From contig NZ_WKEQ01000009.1 in assembly GCF_021605415.1 (NCBI RefSeq), forward strand, positions 62,001-126,000: DNA of 64,000 nt, read 5' to 3'. A program made the position numbers and the translations under genes. The notes beneath the pieces are model-generated. The model saw nothing but the letters and a program-made list of their open reading frames with translations. It had not been told where the DNA came from and searched no databases. Position 1 is the first letter of the stretch; each line of letters opens with the position of its first letter. The DNA is from Pseudomonas syringae. GTDB taxonomy: Bacteria; Pseudomonadota; Gammaproteobacteria; Pseudomonadales; Pseudomonadaceae. This document shows positions 1 through 9,464 of this stretch, one piece after another.

Positions 1-624
1 CTCCCAGGCTTTGGCCGCCGGGTTGAACCATACCGCGCGCAACCCCGCCTGCTGCGCACCGGCGATGTCATCGCCAGGATGGTCGCCAATGTGCACTGCC
101 GCGTCGGCGCTCACGCCGCCGCGTTGCAGGGCTTCATGGAACAACCGTGCATCCGGCTTGGCGATGCCGATGTCTTCGGCGCACAGGGCGAACTTGAAGT
201 AGTCCGCGAGCCCCAACCGGCGCACGTCGGCGTTGCCATTGGTGACTACGCCGAGGGCGTATTGATTGGCGAGGATTTCCAGCAGCGGCTCGACCTCGGG
301 GAACACTTCGATCTGATGTCGAGCATGCAAAAACACGTCGAAACCCTTGTCCGCCAGATCCGACGCTTCGCCATGGGCATAACCGGATTCTTCCAGCGCA
401 TGGAACAACACCTTGCGGCGCAAGGCGCTGATGCGATGCTTCAACTGCGGCTCAGCCCCCAGAACACGCTCGCGGATCGCCCACAAATGTTCAACCGGCA
501 CCGCGCCCAGGTTCGGTGCATGTTCTACCAGCCATTCGCGTAAAACGGCTTCGGCACTGACGATCACCGGGGCGGTGTCCCACAGAGTGTCGTCGAGGTC
601 GAAGGTGATCAACTGAATGCTCAT
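1..624 (-). CDS. HAD-family hydrolase (3' end cut by window edge)
   Basis: A haloacid dehalogenase-superfamily phosphatase. The first 208 residues are present and the C-terminus lies beyond base 1. HAD motif I is visible at the N-terminus (FDLDDTLWD; nucleophile D9, general acid D11), motif II as VVTNGN, motif III as the lysine of [10 protein letters not shown], and motif IV as GDHPGDD. The substrate cannot be read from the sequence; small phosphomonoesters are typical. The start codon overlaps the xerC stop by 4 bases (ATGA), so it is translationally coupled and the last visible gene of the leftward lptM-lysA-dapF-DUF484-xerC operon. In other pseudomonads a HAD hydrolase holds this same place after xerC. 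Confidence 0.9.
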   Translation of the reverse strand, partial: MSIQLITFDLDDTLWDTAPVIVSAEAVLREWLVEHAPNLGAVPVEHLWAIRERVLGAEPQLKHRISALRRKVLFHALEESGYAHGEASDLADKGFDVFLHARHQIEVFPEVEPLLEILANQYALGVVTNGNADVRRLGLADYFKFALCAEDIGIAKPDARLFHEALQRGGVSADAAVHIGDHPGDDIAGAQQAGLRAVWFNPAAKAWE

Positions 625-1520
625 GAATCATCGCCTTTCATGCGTTTGGCCCGTGGATGGGCACTGTCGTAGACCGCCGCCAGATGCTGAAAGTCCAGGT
701 GGGTATAGATCTGGGTGGTCTTGATGTCCGAGTGGCCGAGCAATTCCTGAACCCCGCGCAGATCCTGCGAGGATTCCAGCAAGTGGCTGGCGAAAGAATG
801 CCGCAGCATGTGCGGGTGCAGGTTCTGCCCCAGTTCGCGCGCGCCGGCCAATTTCACCCGCACCTGGATCGTTCGTGGGCCGAGCCGCCGACCTTGCTGG
901 CTGACAAACACGGCGTCGTCCGCCGGATTGGTCATCGCCCGCAGCGGCAGCCACAGTTCGAGGGCTTCGCGAGCCTTTTTGCCCACCGGCAGCAGGCGCG
1001 TCTTGCTGCCCTTGCCCAGCACTTGAACCATGCCGTCAGTGAGGTCGAGCTGCTCGAGGTTGAGCCCGGTCAGCTCCGATAAACGCAGGCCCGAGGAATA
1101 AAACAGCTCCAGGATTGCCTGGTCGCGGCGAGCGAGAAAATCGTCCTCCACCGCGCCTTCCAGCAGTTGCAATGCGCGGTCGGTATCAAGCGTTTTCGGC
1201 AGGCGTCTTTCGCCTTTTGGCGGCGTCAGGCCGGTAGCCGGATCGTGGTCGCAGAGACCTTCGCGATTGAGATAGTGATAGAACCCGCGCACCGCCGACA
1301 GCAACCGCGCAAGGCTTCGTGAGGACTGGCCCTGAGAATGCAGGCGCGCGATCAGGCTGCGCAGACGCTGAATATCCAGCGACGCCCAACTGCCGATGTT
1401 CTGTTTGACACACCAGCCGAGGACTTTATCGAGGTCGCGGCGGTAAGCCGACAGCGTATGCGGCGACACCTGTCGCTCACTGCGCAAGTGTTCGCAGTAA
1501 GCGTCCAGTTGCCGTTCCAT
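621..1520 (-). CDS. xerC: Tyrosine recombinase XerC
   Basis: Site-specific tyrosine recombinase that acts with XerD at dif to resolve chromosome dimers. At 299 residues it has the family's normal length. Residues 1-90 form the SAM-like core-binding domain ([19 protein letters not shown]). The catalytic domain carries the expected pentad: R146 in SGLRLSEL, a lysine near 170, H237 and R240 in [13 protein letters not shown]263 in [10 protein letters not shown], and the nucleophile Y272 in IYTHL. It begins 2 bases after the DUF484 gene, the order typical of gammaproteobacteria (dapF-DUF484-xerC-HAD). All key residues are present, so it should be functional. Confidence 0.97.
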   Translation of the reverse strand: MERQLDAYCEHLRSERQVSPHTLSAYRRDLDKVLGWCVKQNIGSWASLDIQRLRSLIARLHSQGQSSRSLARLLSAVRGFYHYLNREGLCDHDPATGLTPPKGERRLPKTLDTDRALQLLEGAVEDDFLARRDQAILELFYSSGLRLSELTGLNLEQLDLTDGMVQVLGKGSKTRLLPVGKKAREALELWLPLRAMTNPADDAVFVSQQGRRLGPRTIQVRVKLAGARELGQNLHPHMLRHSFASHLLESSQDLRGVQELLGHSDIKTTQIYTHLDFQHLAAVYDSAHPRAKRMKGDDS

Positions 1521-1522
1521 GT

Positions 1523-2248
1523 TCAGCGTACCGAGCGCAGGGAGCTGTTGACTCGTGGCAGCACGCGGCCCATGACTTCGGCGATGTAGCTGAGAAACAG
1601 CGTGCCCACCGAACTCTTGTAGTGCTGGGGGTCACGGCTGGCGATCGCCAGAATGCCGTGGATGCCCTGATGGCTGATGGCGACGACGGCGGTGGAACCG
1701 ATCTGCTTGCGCTGCTCTTCGCCGAACAGGAAGTCCAGTTCATGCTCGCGCAGCGTGCCGCTGACACTCTTGCCTTCAGTGAGCAGGCCGCCGATGGCGG
1801 TCTGCGCGTCGGCGTGGGTCACCCAGCGGCCGACCGGTGCCGGATTGTCGCCGAGCAGGATCAGGCTGACGAAGGGCACCTGAAAGTCCTGGCGCAGGCT
1901 GTCTTCGACGCTTATTACCACGTCTTCGAGGCTGGCGGCGTCCATCAGGGCGAGGATCAGGCGACGGGTTTTGTCGAACAGGCGATCGTTATCCCGTGCC
2001 ACGTCCATCAACTGCGAGAGACGGTGACGCATTTCGACGTTGCGCTCGCGCAGGAGGGTCATCTGGCGTTCGACCAGCGAGACGGTGTCACCGCGCTGGT
2101 GAGGGATGCGCATCGCCGGCAGCAGTTCTTCGTGCTCGACGAAGAAATCCGGATGAGCCTCCAGGTATGCGGCAACCGCTGCCGCCTCCAGGCTTTCGGA
2201 CGCGGGTTCGTCGGGCTGTCGGGCGGGTACCTGAGGCTTGTCGGTCAT
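1523..2248 (-). CDS. DUF484 family protein (GAF-like)
   Basis: A 241-residue conserved protein of unknown biochemical role, found between dapF and xerC in many gammaproteobacteria. The N-terminus has the family signature [20 protein letters not shown] charged helical stretch around residues 55-95, probably a coiled coil, is followed by a GAF-like sensory domain to the C-terminus. There is no signal peptide or membrane segment, so it is cytoplasmic. Spacing is 13 bases after dapF and 2 bases before xerC, which implies a shared transcript. No ligand can be assigned from sequence. Confidence 0.9.
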   Translation of the reverse strand: MTDKPQVPARQPDEPASESLEAAAVAAYLEAHPDFFVEHEELLPAMRIPHQRGDTVSLVERQMTLLRERNVEMRHRLSQLMDVARDNDRLFDKTRRLILALMDAASLEDVVISVEDSLRQDFQVPFVSLILLGDNPAPVGRWVTHADAQTAIGGLLTEGKSVSGTLREHELDFLFGEEQRKQIGSTAVVAISHQGIHGILAIASRDPQHYKSSVGTLFLSYIAEVMGRVLPRVNSSLRSVR

Positions 2249-2261
2249 GGTTTTTGCTCAC

Positions 2262-3092
2262 TCAAAGACGTACTTGTCCTTCGTATACACGCGTTGCCGG
2301 GCCGGTCATCAACACCGGATGGCCAGGGCCTGCCCATTCAATGGACAGACGCCCGCCGGGCAAGTCGATCAATAGCGGCGAATCCATCCACCCCTGGCTG
2401 ATCGCAGCGACAGCCGCAGCACAGGCGCCGGTGCCGCAGGCCTGGGTTTCCCCGGCGCCGCGTTCCCAGACACGCAATTGCGCGCGGTGACGGTCGATGA
2501 CCTGGAGAAAACCGACATTGACCCGCGCCGGGAAGCGCGGGTGGTGTTCGATTTTCGGTCCCAGATCATGCACCGGTGCGTTGTTGATGTCTTGCACACG
2601 CAGCACTGCATGGGGGTTGCCCATGGACACGGCGGCGAGTTCGACGGTACTGCCGTCGACATCAACCTGATAACTGTCGGCCTGCGCCGGCGCTTCGAAC
2701 GGAATGTCCGCCGGCACCAGGCGCGGGGCGCCCATGTTCACGCCGATCTGGCCGTCGTTACGCACGTCCAGTTCGATGACGCCGCTTTTGGTCTCGACGC
2801 GAATCTGCCGTTTAGCGGTCAGACGCTTGTCGAGCACGAAGCGAGCGAAGCAGCGCGCACCGTTGCCACACTGCTCCACTTCGGAGCCGTCGGAGTTGAA
2901 GATCCGGTAACGGAAATCCACGTCCGGATTGCTCGGCGCCTCGACGATCAGCAACTGGTCGAAACCGATGCCGGTGTGTCGGTCGCCCCAAAGCTTCGCG
3001 TGCTTGGGTTGAATATGCGCGTGCTGGCTGACCAGGTCGAGGACCATGAAATCATTGCCCAGGCCATGCATTTTGGTAAAACGCAGCAGCAT
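2262..3092 (-). CDS. dapF: Diaminopimelate epimerase
   Basis: Converts LL- to meso-diaminopimelate, the last step before lysine and a peptidoglycan building block. The start at [15 protein letters not shown] gives 276 residues, the usual length, and places the ATG 4 bases after the lysA stop; an in-frame upstream start would add 27 unrelated residues. Both active-site cysteines are visible: C75 in EQCGNGARC and C219 in TQACGTGAC. The next enzyme, LysA, is encoded immediately upstream in the same operon, so the two consecutive steps are co-expressed. Confidence 0.98.
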   Translation of the reverse strand: MLLRFTKMHGLGNDFMVLDLVSQHAHIQPKHAKLWGDRHTGIGFDQLLIVEAPSNPDVDFRYRIFNSDGSEVEQCGNGARCFARFVLDKRLTAKRQIRVETKSGVIELDVRNDGQIGVNMGAPRLVPADIPFEAPAQADSYQVDVDGSTVELAAVSMGNPHAVLRVQDINNAPVHDLGPKIEHHPRFPARVNVGFLQVIDRHRAQLRVWERGAGETQACGTGACAAAVAAISQGWMDSPLLIDLPGGRLSIEWAGPGHPVLMTGPATRVYEGQVRL

Positions 3093-3096
3093 GGGG

Positions 3097-4344
3097 TTAC
3101 TCCGGCAGCAGGCTTTCGCCGGTATACAACTCAGCCACGGTTTCACGGCGGCGCACTTCAAATACCTGATCACCGTCCACCAACACTTCGGCGGCGCGGC
3201 CGCGCGTGTTGTAGTTGGAACTCATCACGAAGCCATAGGCACCGGCCGAATGGACCGCCAGCAAGTCGCCTTCTTCCAGCGCCAGCTCGCGTTCCTTGGC
3301 AAGGAAGTCGCCCGTTTCGCAGATCGGGCCGACCACGTCGTAGGTGCGGGCGGCGGTGTCGCGCGGTTTGACCGCCGTGACGTCCATCCACGCCTGGTAC
3401 AGGGCCGGCCGGATCAGGTCGTTCATCGCCGCATCGACGATGGCGAAATCCTTGTGTTCGGTGTGCTTGAGGTACTCGACTTGCGTCAGCAACACACCGC
3501 CATTGGCGACGATGAAGCGGCCCGGCTCGAACACCAGCGTCAGGTCGCGACCTGCGCAGCGCTCGCGCACGGCTTTGATGTAGTCGGCCACCAACGGCGG
3601 CTCTTCATCGCGATAACGTACGCCGACGCCGCCACCGAGATCAATGTGCTTGAGGTAGATGCCGCATTCGCCAAGACGGTCGATCAAGCCCAGCAGGCGA
3701 TCAAGCGCATCGAGGAACGGCGGCAGGCTGGTCAGTTGCGAGCCGATATGGCAATCGACGCCCAGCACTTCCAGATTCGGCAACTGTGCGGCGCGAATGT
3801 ACACGTCTTCGGCGTCGGCAATGGCGATGCCGAACTTGTTTTCTTTGAGACCGGTGGAAATGTACGGGTGGGTGCCGGCATCGACGTCCGGGTTTACGCG
3901 CAGCGAGACCGGTGCGCGAACGCCCAGCTCGGCGGCGACCACTTGCAGGCGCTCAAGCTCGTCGGTGGATTCGACGTTGAAGCAATGCACACCGACTTCA
4001 AGGGCGCGACGCATGTCATCACGGGTCTTGCCGACGCCGGAGAACACGATCTTGTCGGCGCTGCCGCCAGCGGCCAGTACTCGCTCCAGCTCGCCACGGG
4101 AAACGATGTCGAAACCGGCACCGAGACGGGCCAGGACATTCAATACGCCCAGGTTGGAGTTGGCTTTGACCGCGAAGCACACCAGGTGCGGCGTGCCTTG
4201 CAGCGCATCGGCATAGGCCAGGTATTGCGCTTCGATGTGCGCCCGCGAGTAAACGTAGGTCGGTGTGCCGAAGCGTTCGGCGATGGCGGACAGCGCCACA
4301 CCTTCCGCGAACAGTTCCCCGCCACGGTAGTTAAAAGCGTCCAT
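3097..4344 (-). CDS. lysA: Diaminopimelate decarboxylase
   Basis: PLP-dependent decarboxylation of meso-diaminopimelate to L-lysine. At 415 residues it is full length for this fold-type III (alanine-racemase-like) enzyme. K60 in CFAVKANSN is the PLP lysine. [11 protein letters not shown] and the C-terminal [11 protein letters not shown], with its active-site cysteine, match the family. The gene lies 9 bases after lptM and 4 bases before dapF within the leftward operon. No LysR-type regulator is adjacent, unlike in enterobacteria. Confidence 0.98.
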   Translation of the reverse strand: MDAFNYRGGELFAEGVALSAIAERFGTPTYVYSRAHIEAQYLAYADALQGTPHLVCFAVKANSNLGVLNVLARLGAGFDIVSRGELERVLAAGGSADKIVFSGVGKTRDDMRRALEVGVHCFNVESTDELERLQVVAAELGVRAPVSLRVNPDVDAGTHPYISTGLKENKFGIAIADAEDVYIRAAQLPNLEVLGVDCHIGSQLTSLPPFLDALDRLLGLIDRLGECGIYLKHIDLGGGVGVRYRDEEPPLVADYIKAVRERCAGRDLTLVFEPGRFIVANGGVLLTQVEYLKHTEHKDFAIVDAAMNDLIRPALYQAWMDVTAVKPRDTAARTYDVVGPICETGDFLAKERELALEEGDLLAVHSAGAYGFVMSSNYNTRGRAAEVLVDGDQVFEVRRRETVAELYTGESLLPE

Positions 4345-4353
4345 GGCGATCCC

Positions 4354-4527
4354 TTAGTAAACGTCGTGCTTGTGTGCCTTGGAGGCAGGCTGTTGTTGCG
4401 ACGACTTGGCTTGCTCGGCCGGATCCTGGTCGTCATCGGGTAGATACAACGGGCCTTTTTGACCGCAGGCCGAGACGAGACAGGCAACCGCGACGAGCGC
4501 AGCAAGGGAAGAGATCAGGCGCTTCAT
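4354..4527 (-). CDS. lptM: LPS translocon maturation chaperone LptM (small lipoprotein)
   Basis: A 57-residue lipoprotein (formerly YifL, or LppL in Pseudomonas). A short lipoprotein signal peptide ends at the lipobox LVSAC, and the mature part begins CGQKGPLYLP, the conserved signature of the family. A hydrophilic tail rich in D, Q, K and H follows. In E. coli LptM binds the LptD/E outer-membrane LPS translocon and promotes LptD oxidation; that role is transferred here by homology. It is the first gene of the lysA-dapF-DUF484-xerC operon and has its own sigma-70-like promoter upstream. Confidence 0.93.
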   Translation of the reverse strand: MKRLISSLAALVAVACLVSACGQKGPLYLPDDDQDPAEQAKSSQQQPASKAHKHDVY

Positions 4528-4561
4528 GGCGAAATCCTTGAAAATGCGTTAATTGCGCCGG

Positions 4562-4590
4562 AGTATACCGGCCACCCGGCAGCTTGCCTA
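4562..4590 (-). promoter_or_regulatory. Sigma-70-like promoter for the lptM-lysA-dapF operon
   Basis: On the minus strand a -10 hexamer TATACT (4562-4567) is preceded, after a 17-base spacer, by TAGGCA (4585-4590; 4 of 6 to TTGACA). It lies 35 bases upstream of the lptM ATG with no competing gene in the gap. Assigned by motif only. Confidence 0.55.
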
Positions 4591-4754
4591 TGCGACGGGG
4601 CTCCCGTCCGGCGGGGCTTGTCTGCAAGCATGCCGATCCCTGTAGGAGCTGAAGGAGTCGGCAGGGCCCTTGGTCGTTATCCTTTGCAATCAGCGGGAAG
4701 CGTCCGTATCTTGCGGCGCTTGAGCCTGAACAGACATTTTTCGAGGTTGCCGCA

Positions 4755-5087
4755 ATGAGTTTGTCCGAAGCCCGTTTTCACGATCTGGTCGATGCCACCC
4801 AGCAAACGCTGGAAGACATATTTGAAGACAGCGATCTGGATATCGATCTGGAAAGCTCGGCCGGTGTGCTGACCGTCAAGTTCGAAAACGGCAGCCAGTT
4901 GATTTTCAGTCGCCAGGAGCCGCTGCGTCAGTTGTGGCTGGCGGCGGTGTCCGGTGGCTTCCACTTCGACTACGACGAAGAAAGCGAACGCTGGATGTGC
5001 GACAAGAGTGAAGAGCAACTGGGCGAGATGCTCGAGCGTATCGTCAAGCAGCAGGCCGGTGCCGAATTCGACTTCGAAGGTTTGTGA
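4755..5087 (+). CDS. cyaY: Iron donor protein CyaY (frataxin)
   Basis: A 110-residue bacterial frataxin that binds iron and tunes IscS-based Fe-S cluster assembly. The N-terminal acidic helix is clear (LEDIFEDSDLDIDLE), followed by the beta-sheet motif with QLIFSRQEPLRQLWLA and GGFHFDYDE. Length and fold signatures match the family throughout. It stands alone on the plus strand, divergent from lptM, and is followed after 4 bases by a DUF1289 gene, so the two probably share a transcript. Confidence 0.96.
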   Translation: MSLSEARFHDLVDATQQTLEDIFEDSDLDIDLESSAGVLTVKFENGSQLIFSRQEPLRQLWLAAVSGGFHFDYDEESERWMCDKSEEQLGEMLERIVKQQAGAEFDFEGL

Positions 5088-5091
5088 TTCC

Positions 5092-5313
5092 GTGACCCAG
5101 CCTGCACCCGTTCGTCCGCCCAAGCCGCTCTACAGCAATGTCAGCCCGGCGGTGCCGTCACCGTGCAGCGGCGTTTGCCGACTGGACGAACAGAAAATCT
5201 GCCTCGGCTGCTTCCGCCACGTGGAAGACATCCGCGAATGGCGCTCGGCCGATGACGACAGACGTCGCGTCATCTGCGCAGAAGCCTCAAACCGCAAACA
5301 ATCCTCCGTGTAG
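5092..5313 (+). CDS. DUF1289 family cysteine-rich protein
   Basis: A 73-residue protein starting at GTG 5092, four bases after cyaY. The core CSGVCRLDEQKICLGCFR has four cysteines in the pattern expected of a small metal- or cluster-binding knuckle, followed by EDIREW, which is typical of DUF1289. Function is unknown. Lying beside frataxin is suggestive of a link to metal handling, but that is inference. A longer in-frame reading upstream lies inside cyaY, so the GTG is the sensible start. Confidence 0.85.
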   Translation: MTQPAPVRPPKPLYSNVSPAVPSPCSGVCRLDEQKICLGCFRHVEDIREWRSADDDRRRVICAEASNRKQSSV

Positions 5314-5390
5314 GAGCGGCCGCAGGCTGCGATCTTTTGCTTTTAAAAGATCAAGATCAAAAGATCGCAGCCTTCGGCGGCTCCTGCAGG
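5309..5390 (+). repeat. REP-like inverted pair, family A
   Basis: Two imperfect copies in opposite orientation of an element resembling GATCGCAGCCTGCGGCAG with a CTCCTACA tail, separated by an AT-rich linker with short GATC repeats. Copies of the same element occur near 9.4, 24.0, 49.3, 60.3 and 61.5 kb. Confidence 0.85.
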
Positions 5391-5449
5391 GATCGCGTCC
5401 GTCCTGTGGCGACTTGTTTATTTTTTGAGCTGTGATAGTGTCCGAACAC

Positions 5450-5510
5450 GCCTCAACCTATCGAGGCCCGGTGAAAACCCCGTCTTTTTTGGCGGGGTTT
5501 TGCTTTTTTT
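5450..5510 (+). terminator. Intrinsic terminator/attenuator-like hairpin just before rnk
   Basis: AAAACCCC (5474-5481) pairs perfectly with GGGGTTTT (5494-5501), and GCTTTTTTT follows at once. A smaller hairpin, GCCTC/GAGGC (5450-5467), lies just upstream. The T-tract ends 28 bases before the rnk ATG, leaving no room for a normal promoter between them. It is either an attenuator in the rnk leader or the terminator of cyaY-DUF1289. Confidence 0.75.
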
Positions 5511-5538
5511 GTGCAGAAGAAAGGAGTCTGCCCGGATC

Positions 5539-5952
5539 ATGACCGCACCTTCCATCACCCTTACCCGTCTGGACGTTCAGCGTCTGGAGCGCTTGATCGA
5601 CAGTCTGAAAGACCAGGCGTCGCCAGGCGTGGTCGCGTTGCAAACCGAACTGGATCGCGCCGATGCAGTGGTCGGCCACGATGAAGTGCCCGCCGATGTC
5701 GTGACGATGAATTCCCGTGTGCATTGCCGTGAAGAAGGCAGCGGCAAGGACTATCACCTGACGCTGGTCTATCCAAAGGATGCCAACGCCGATGAAGGCA
5801 AGATTTCGATCCTGGCACCGGTCGGCAGCGCACTGCTGGGCCTGAAAGTCGGTCAGCACATCGACTGGCCGGCCCCGGGCGGCAAGACCTTGAAACTGAC
5901 CTTGCTGGAAGTCGAATCGCAACCGGCCAACGGCGGTGATTTCCGGGAATAA
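5539..5952 (+). CDS. rnk: Rnk, regulator of nucleoside diphosphate kinase
   Basis: A 137-residue Rnk-family protein. An N-terminal helical hairpin (LTRLDVQRLERLIDSL) resembling the RNA-polymerase-binding coiled coil of Gre factors is followed by a C-terminal FKBP-like GreA/GreB domain (GSALLGLKVGQHIDWP). Rnk homologues bind RNA polymerase and affect nucleotide pools and, in P. aeruginosa, alginate. The start is the ATG at 5539 with RBS AAGGAG upstream; an in-frame longer reading would cross the terminator hairpin and is implausible. It is convergent with cyaA, whose stop lies 4 bases after the rnk stop. Confidence 0.93.
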   Translation: MTAPSITLTRLDVQRLERLIDSLKDQASPGVVALQTELDRADAVVGHDEVPADVVTMNSRVHCREEGSGKDYHLTLVYPKDANADEGKISILAPVGSALLGLKVGQHIDWPAPGGKTLKLTLLEVESQPANGGDFRE

Positions 5953-5956
5953 CCCG

Positions 5957-8800
5957 TCAGACCTGTTCGAGCGCCTCGTTCAGGGCACGCTCCAGGTCGG
6001 CCTTGTAGCGCAGATACATGTTGCTTGAACCCTGCCCGTCACCGATCAGGCCCGACAGATCCAGGTCGGTGATGTAGCAGCGATAGCGCTCGGTTTCCCG
6101 TCGCTGCTCGACGATTTCCCGGGCGACCACGCTGAACAGCTGATCGCCATGCTCCAGTTCGCTGAATTCCCGTTGATTGCAATACAAGGTGACCTGCACT
6201 TCCCCCGGTGCGGCTTTGCCGACAATCGCCTGCACGTCGTAAAACGGTTTGTTGACCGGCGTCTGCGGCGCCGGCCGCGTTTCCACCCGCCGGGCGCGAC
6301 CCGGGCCTGAAGGCAACAACTGGTAATACAAAATCTCGACGCTGGCGGGCTGATTCGCTTCCATCGGCAACAGTGCTTCGCGCCGATACTGGATCGATTG
6401 CAGAAACCGCTGCAAAGGCACCAACAGACTTTGCTCGTCGTGATACGGCAAGTGCTGCTGCCACAGAGCATTGAACTCATCCAGCACGTACAATTCGGCC
6501 TGCTGTTCGGTGATCCGGTAAAACACCTGAATGCATTCGGGTTGGCCCATCGGCAGGATCAGCGCGAGGTCGTGATCTTCCAGCGCCATTGGATCGAGGT
6601 GCAGCGGGCTGTAGCGCGCCTGTTCTTCGCCCAGGTAATCGAACAAGGCTGGCAGGGTGGCGAGGGCAACGTGATTGACTTGTCCCGGCACCAGTTCCAG
6701 CACGTGATAGTGCTGCTGCACCTGGATCAGGTAGCGGTGATTGAGCTGGCTGAGCAGTAGCGTTTGCGCGGTATCGATGATTTCCTCGACGCGCCGGGCG
6801 ATGAACTGTGCACGGTTGTGGCAAAAACAGCGTACGCGCAACGCCGGTTGGTGCGCGCCGCGCGGCAGGTTGTTGAGGTAGTCACGCAGACAGTCGAGTA
6901 GGGCGTGCGGCCCGTCGAAGCGGTTGACCAGCACTTCGTTCCAGCTATTGAGCGTGACCTGATCCAGCGTCAGCACGAGGTTTTCGCGCACGCCAGCGTA
7001 GCTCAAAGAGTCAGTGCGCTCGGTGGTCATCAGGATATTCAGGTCGCGGTGATGCTTGAGCGGATCGACGCCGACGTTGACCAGAATCAGCACTTCACTC
7101 GGCACGCTGGCACGCAGCAGCGGTTCTTCTGCCACGGTCGACAAGGGTAGGGTGATGCTCTGTTGCAGGCTGCCGAGCAAGTTGAACAGCTCGAACTCGC
7201 TCAAGTCGCTGGTGCCGGGGTGCAGCGCCAGACGCGTGCTGCTGTCGATGACGCCGTTGCGATGGCACCAGGTCAGCAATTCGAGCAACTGGCGGCTGCG
7301 CTTGATCGGCGCGAAATGTTCCCACTCCAGTGCCGTGAGGCTACCGTTGTAGAGGCCCCAGTGGGTTTGCCCCGGTTCCTTTTTGTTCGGCGACTGCACC
7401 AGGGTCAGGGTGTCTTCGGCCAGATCCGGCGCGATGCCGGGGTTGATGAATTCAATCTTGTCGGCCTTGCGTTCAAATGCTGCGTACAGACGTCGGCCCA
7501 GCACATTGAGGTCGCGCTTGTTGATCAGGCTCACGGTTTGTTCGGTGCGGGCGAACTGGGTCAGGAAGCGGTAGCTGTAATTGAGTTCATTGACCAGCGC
7601 CCGCCGCTCGGCACCGACCTGCCGCACTTTCCATTGACTGCGGCTGTCGAGAAGCGCCAGTTGTCGCTGGTCCCACTGCCATTCCTCGGCCAGCCGTTCG
7701 AGCAGCGCGCGTTGCCAACTCTGGCTGCGGCTGTTGCCGGTGAGCTTGCGATTGACCTTCAGATACAACGCCCGCCGCACCAGTTCCAGGCGTTCCGGTT
7801 CGTTGCGGGCGATGAGGTATTCCTCGATGCGCCGGTACACCACCATGTATGGATCCAGCTCATCGAGATCGAGGCGGTTGGCGAACACCGCTTGCTTGAA
7901 GCGCAGACTCAGGCACTGCACGTTTGGATGCTCGCTGGCATACACCTCGGTCAGCAGCAATTTGAGCACTGATTTGTAGGGTGACTCGATGCCCTTGAAC
8001 AATTGCCATAGCCCGGCGCCGATGAATTCTCCCGGCGGTATATGCGCCATGTGCCCGAGGTCGAGGGTTTCGTTGGCGCGGATGAAGCGCTTGGAAATCA
8101 GCGTCTGGGTATAGGCGTTGTAAGCGCGTTCCTCATAGACAGGCACCAGCCACCAGATCGGCGTGCGCCCGGCCAGCCAGATCGCGGTGCGATAGAACTC
8201 GTCCAGCAGTAAATAATGCTGGGTGGTGCCGCAGTCTTCGGAGCTGAGCCGGGAATCGCGCTCGCCACGCACGAAGCGGGTCGGGTCGATCAGGAAAAAA
8301 TGCGCCTCGGCGCCCAGGCTGGCGGCCCAGATTTCGAGCAACTGGCATTTTTTGCGCAGTTCCGCGAGTTCGCTTTCCGAGAGATCCGGCGCGTGGCAGA
8401 CCCACACGTCCATGTCGCTCTGATCCGCCTGGGCCAAAGTGCCGAGGCTGCCCATCAAGAACAGTCCATGAATCGGTCGCGGTGGATTGCTGCCGTGGCG
8501 CGGCCTGTAGGAGAACGATCGGGTCAGGCGCTGGGCTTCGGCGAGGGTATTGGCGTCGGGTTCAAAATTCGACAGCCCGGCGGGCGTGCTGCCGGAAACA
8601 TAGCCGGGCAGCAGTGGATGATTGACGTGGAAGAACAGCGGCAGCAGGGTTAACACTGATTGCTGGCGTGTCGACAGTCCCTCCAGCGCCCGGGCCATGC
8701 GCCCGTCATTGAGCTTGAGAAACCGCGCGCGCAATTGGCTGAGCACCTTGCGGTCGATGCCTTCGTCCAGATCGGGGCGAATTTCGTGGGTGCGGGTCAT
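5957..8800 (-). CDS. cyaA: Class I adenylate cyclase
   Basis: Makes cAMP from ATP for the CRP/Vfr regulator. At 947 residues it is the usual length of the enterobacterial-type (class I) cyclase. The N-terminal catalytic domain carries the nucleotidyltransferase signature GSLGTLAQADQSDMDVW, with G117-S118 and D129/D131. The large C-terminal half is the regulatory region that in enterobacteria responds to the glucose PTS. There is no membrane segment. It is transcribed leftward from a gap containing two overlapping hairpins (8938-8980). Confidence 0.97.
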   Translation of the reverse strand: MTRTHEIRPDLDEGIDRKVLSQLRARFLKLNDGRMARALEGLSTRQQSVLTLLPLFFHVNHPLLPGYVSGSTPAGLSNFEPDANTLAEAQRLTRSFSYRPRHGSNPPRPIHGLFLMGSLGTLAQADQSDMDVWVCHAPDLSESELAELRKKCQLLEIWAASLGAEAHFFLIDPTRFVRGERDSRLSSEDCGTTQHYLLLDEFYRTAIWLAGRTPIWWLVPVYEERAYNAYTQTLISKRFIRANETLDLGHMAHIPPGEFIGAGLWQLFKGIESPYKSVLKLLLTEVYASEHPNVQCLSLRFKQAVFANRLDLDELDPYMVVYRRIEEYLIARNEPERLELVRRALYLKVNRKLTGNSRSQSWQRALLERLAEEWQWDQRQLALLDSRSQWKVRQVGAERRALVNELNYSYRFLTQFARTEQTVSLINKRDLNVLGRRLYAAFERKADKIEFINPGIAPDLAEDTLTLVQSPNKKEPGQTHWGLYNGSLTALEWEHFAPIKRSRQLLELLTWCHRNGVIDSSTRLALHPGTSDLSEFELFNLLGSLQQSITLPLSTVAEEPLLRASVPSEVLILVNVGVDPLKHHRDLNILMTTERTDSLSYAGVRENLVLTLDQVTLNSWNEVLVNRFDGPHALLDCLRDYLNNLPRGAHQPALRVRCFCHNRAQFIARRVEEIIDTAQTLLLSQLNHRYLIQVQQHYHVLELVPGQVNHVALATLPALFDYLGEEQARYSPLHLDPMALEDHDLALILPMGQPECIQVFYRITEQQAELYVLDEFNALWQQHLPYHDEQSLLVPLQRFLQSIQYRREALLPMEANQPASVEILYYQLLPSGPGRARRVETRPAPQTPVNKPFYDVQAIVGKAAPGEVQVTLYCNQREFSELEHGDQLFSVVAREIVEQRRETERYRCYITDLDLSGLIGDGQGSSNMYLRYKADLERALNEALEQV

Positions 8801-8937
8801 GTCAGCTCAAACCGGCTTGCAAGGCACGGACGAAAAGGGTCTCGGAATGTCCGGCAGTTTAGCGCCGGCCAGCGGGACTATTAAGCTGTATTTGTTTTTT
8901 TGACGTCAGATTTCGCCGGCCTGCCCTTAAAGGACAA

Positions 8938-8980
8938 GCGGGTTGGCCCGCGGAAATCCCGTAAAAGGGCTTTCCGTGGG
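8938..8980. promoter_or_regulatory. Two overlapping, mutually exclusive hairpins upstream of cyaA
   Basis: GCGGG (8938-8942) can pair with CCCGC (8947-8951), and CCCGCGGAAA (8947-8956) can instead pair with TTTCCGTGGG (8971-8980; 9 of 10). The arm at 8947-8951 is shared, so only one can form at a time. On the minus strand this is the tail of the TIGR02647 gene and the far leader of cyaA. There is no U-tract. Confidence 0.4.
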
Positions 8981-8995
8981 CGAAGACAGAGGAAA

Positions 8996-9241
8996 TCAGG
9001 CGGTTTCGGCTACGTTCAGGATCGTCAGAACGGTTTGCACATTTTGCGCGGCATCACGGCCCAGGCTGGTCAGGTAACCGCCGTCAGGCTGGTCGATGAG
9101 TTCTTTTTCGTGCAGGCGTTGGGCAGCGGCAATGAGTTTCGGGGCAGCGGTCTGATGAATTTTCAAACCTTCCTGGGAACTGTCCAGGGGAAAGAGTGCA
9201 AGGACTTCCAGTTCGGCAACCAACTCAGGGGTAAGCGACAT
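8996..9241 (-). CDS. TIGR02647 family small protein
   Basis: An 81-residue protein beginning MSLTPELVAELEVLALFPL, matching a small conserved family seen mainly in Pseudomonas and relatives. It is largely helical, with a segment (IAAAQRLHEKELIDQPDGGYL) that resembles a winged-helix recognition segment followed by a wing. DNA binding is therefore possible, but no function is established. No signal peptide or cysteines. It is monocistronic or co-transcribed leftward towards cyaA, 195 bases away. Confidence 0.8.
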   Translation of the reverse strand: MSLTPELVAELEVLALFPLDSSQEGLKIHQTAAPKLIAAAQRLHEKELIDQPDGGYLTSLGRDAAQNVQTVLTILNVAETA

Positions 9242-9382
9242 AAGGACTCCAGACTTTCTAGGAATTAGACGACAGCGCCCCTAAGGTGAACCTGCCGGTG
9301 CGGCGTGTCCAGTGTCGGTGAGGGGGATTTTTGTCTTGGTACGGATTCCAGTGTAGTCAGGCGCTGAGAAACGGTTGCCACA

Positions 9383-9462
9383 AAAAGATCGCAGCCTGCG
9401 GCAGCTCCTACATGGGGCCGGTGTACACCGTGTAGGAACTGCCGCAGGCTGCGATTTTTTGA
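9383..9462 (+). repeat. REP-like inverted pair, family A
   Basis: AAGATCGCAGCCTGCGGCAG followed by CTCCTACA, then after a short linker an inverted copy TGTAGGAACTGCCGCAGGCT and GCGATTTTTTGATCTT. It sits between two leftward genes, immediately after the stop of the 94-residue protein. Confidence 0.88.
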
Positions 9463-9464
9463 TC

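Noticed and set aside
3046..4443. A 465-codon open frame on the plus strand opposite lysA
   Set aside because: It mirrors lysA codon structure, matches no family, and lysA is certain from its motifs.
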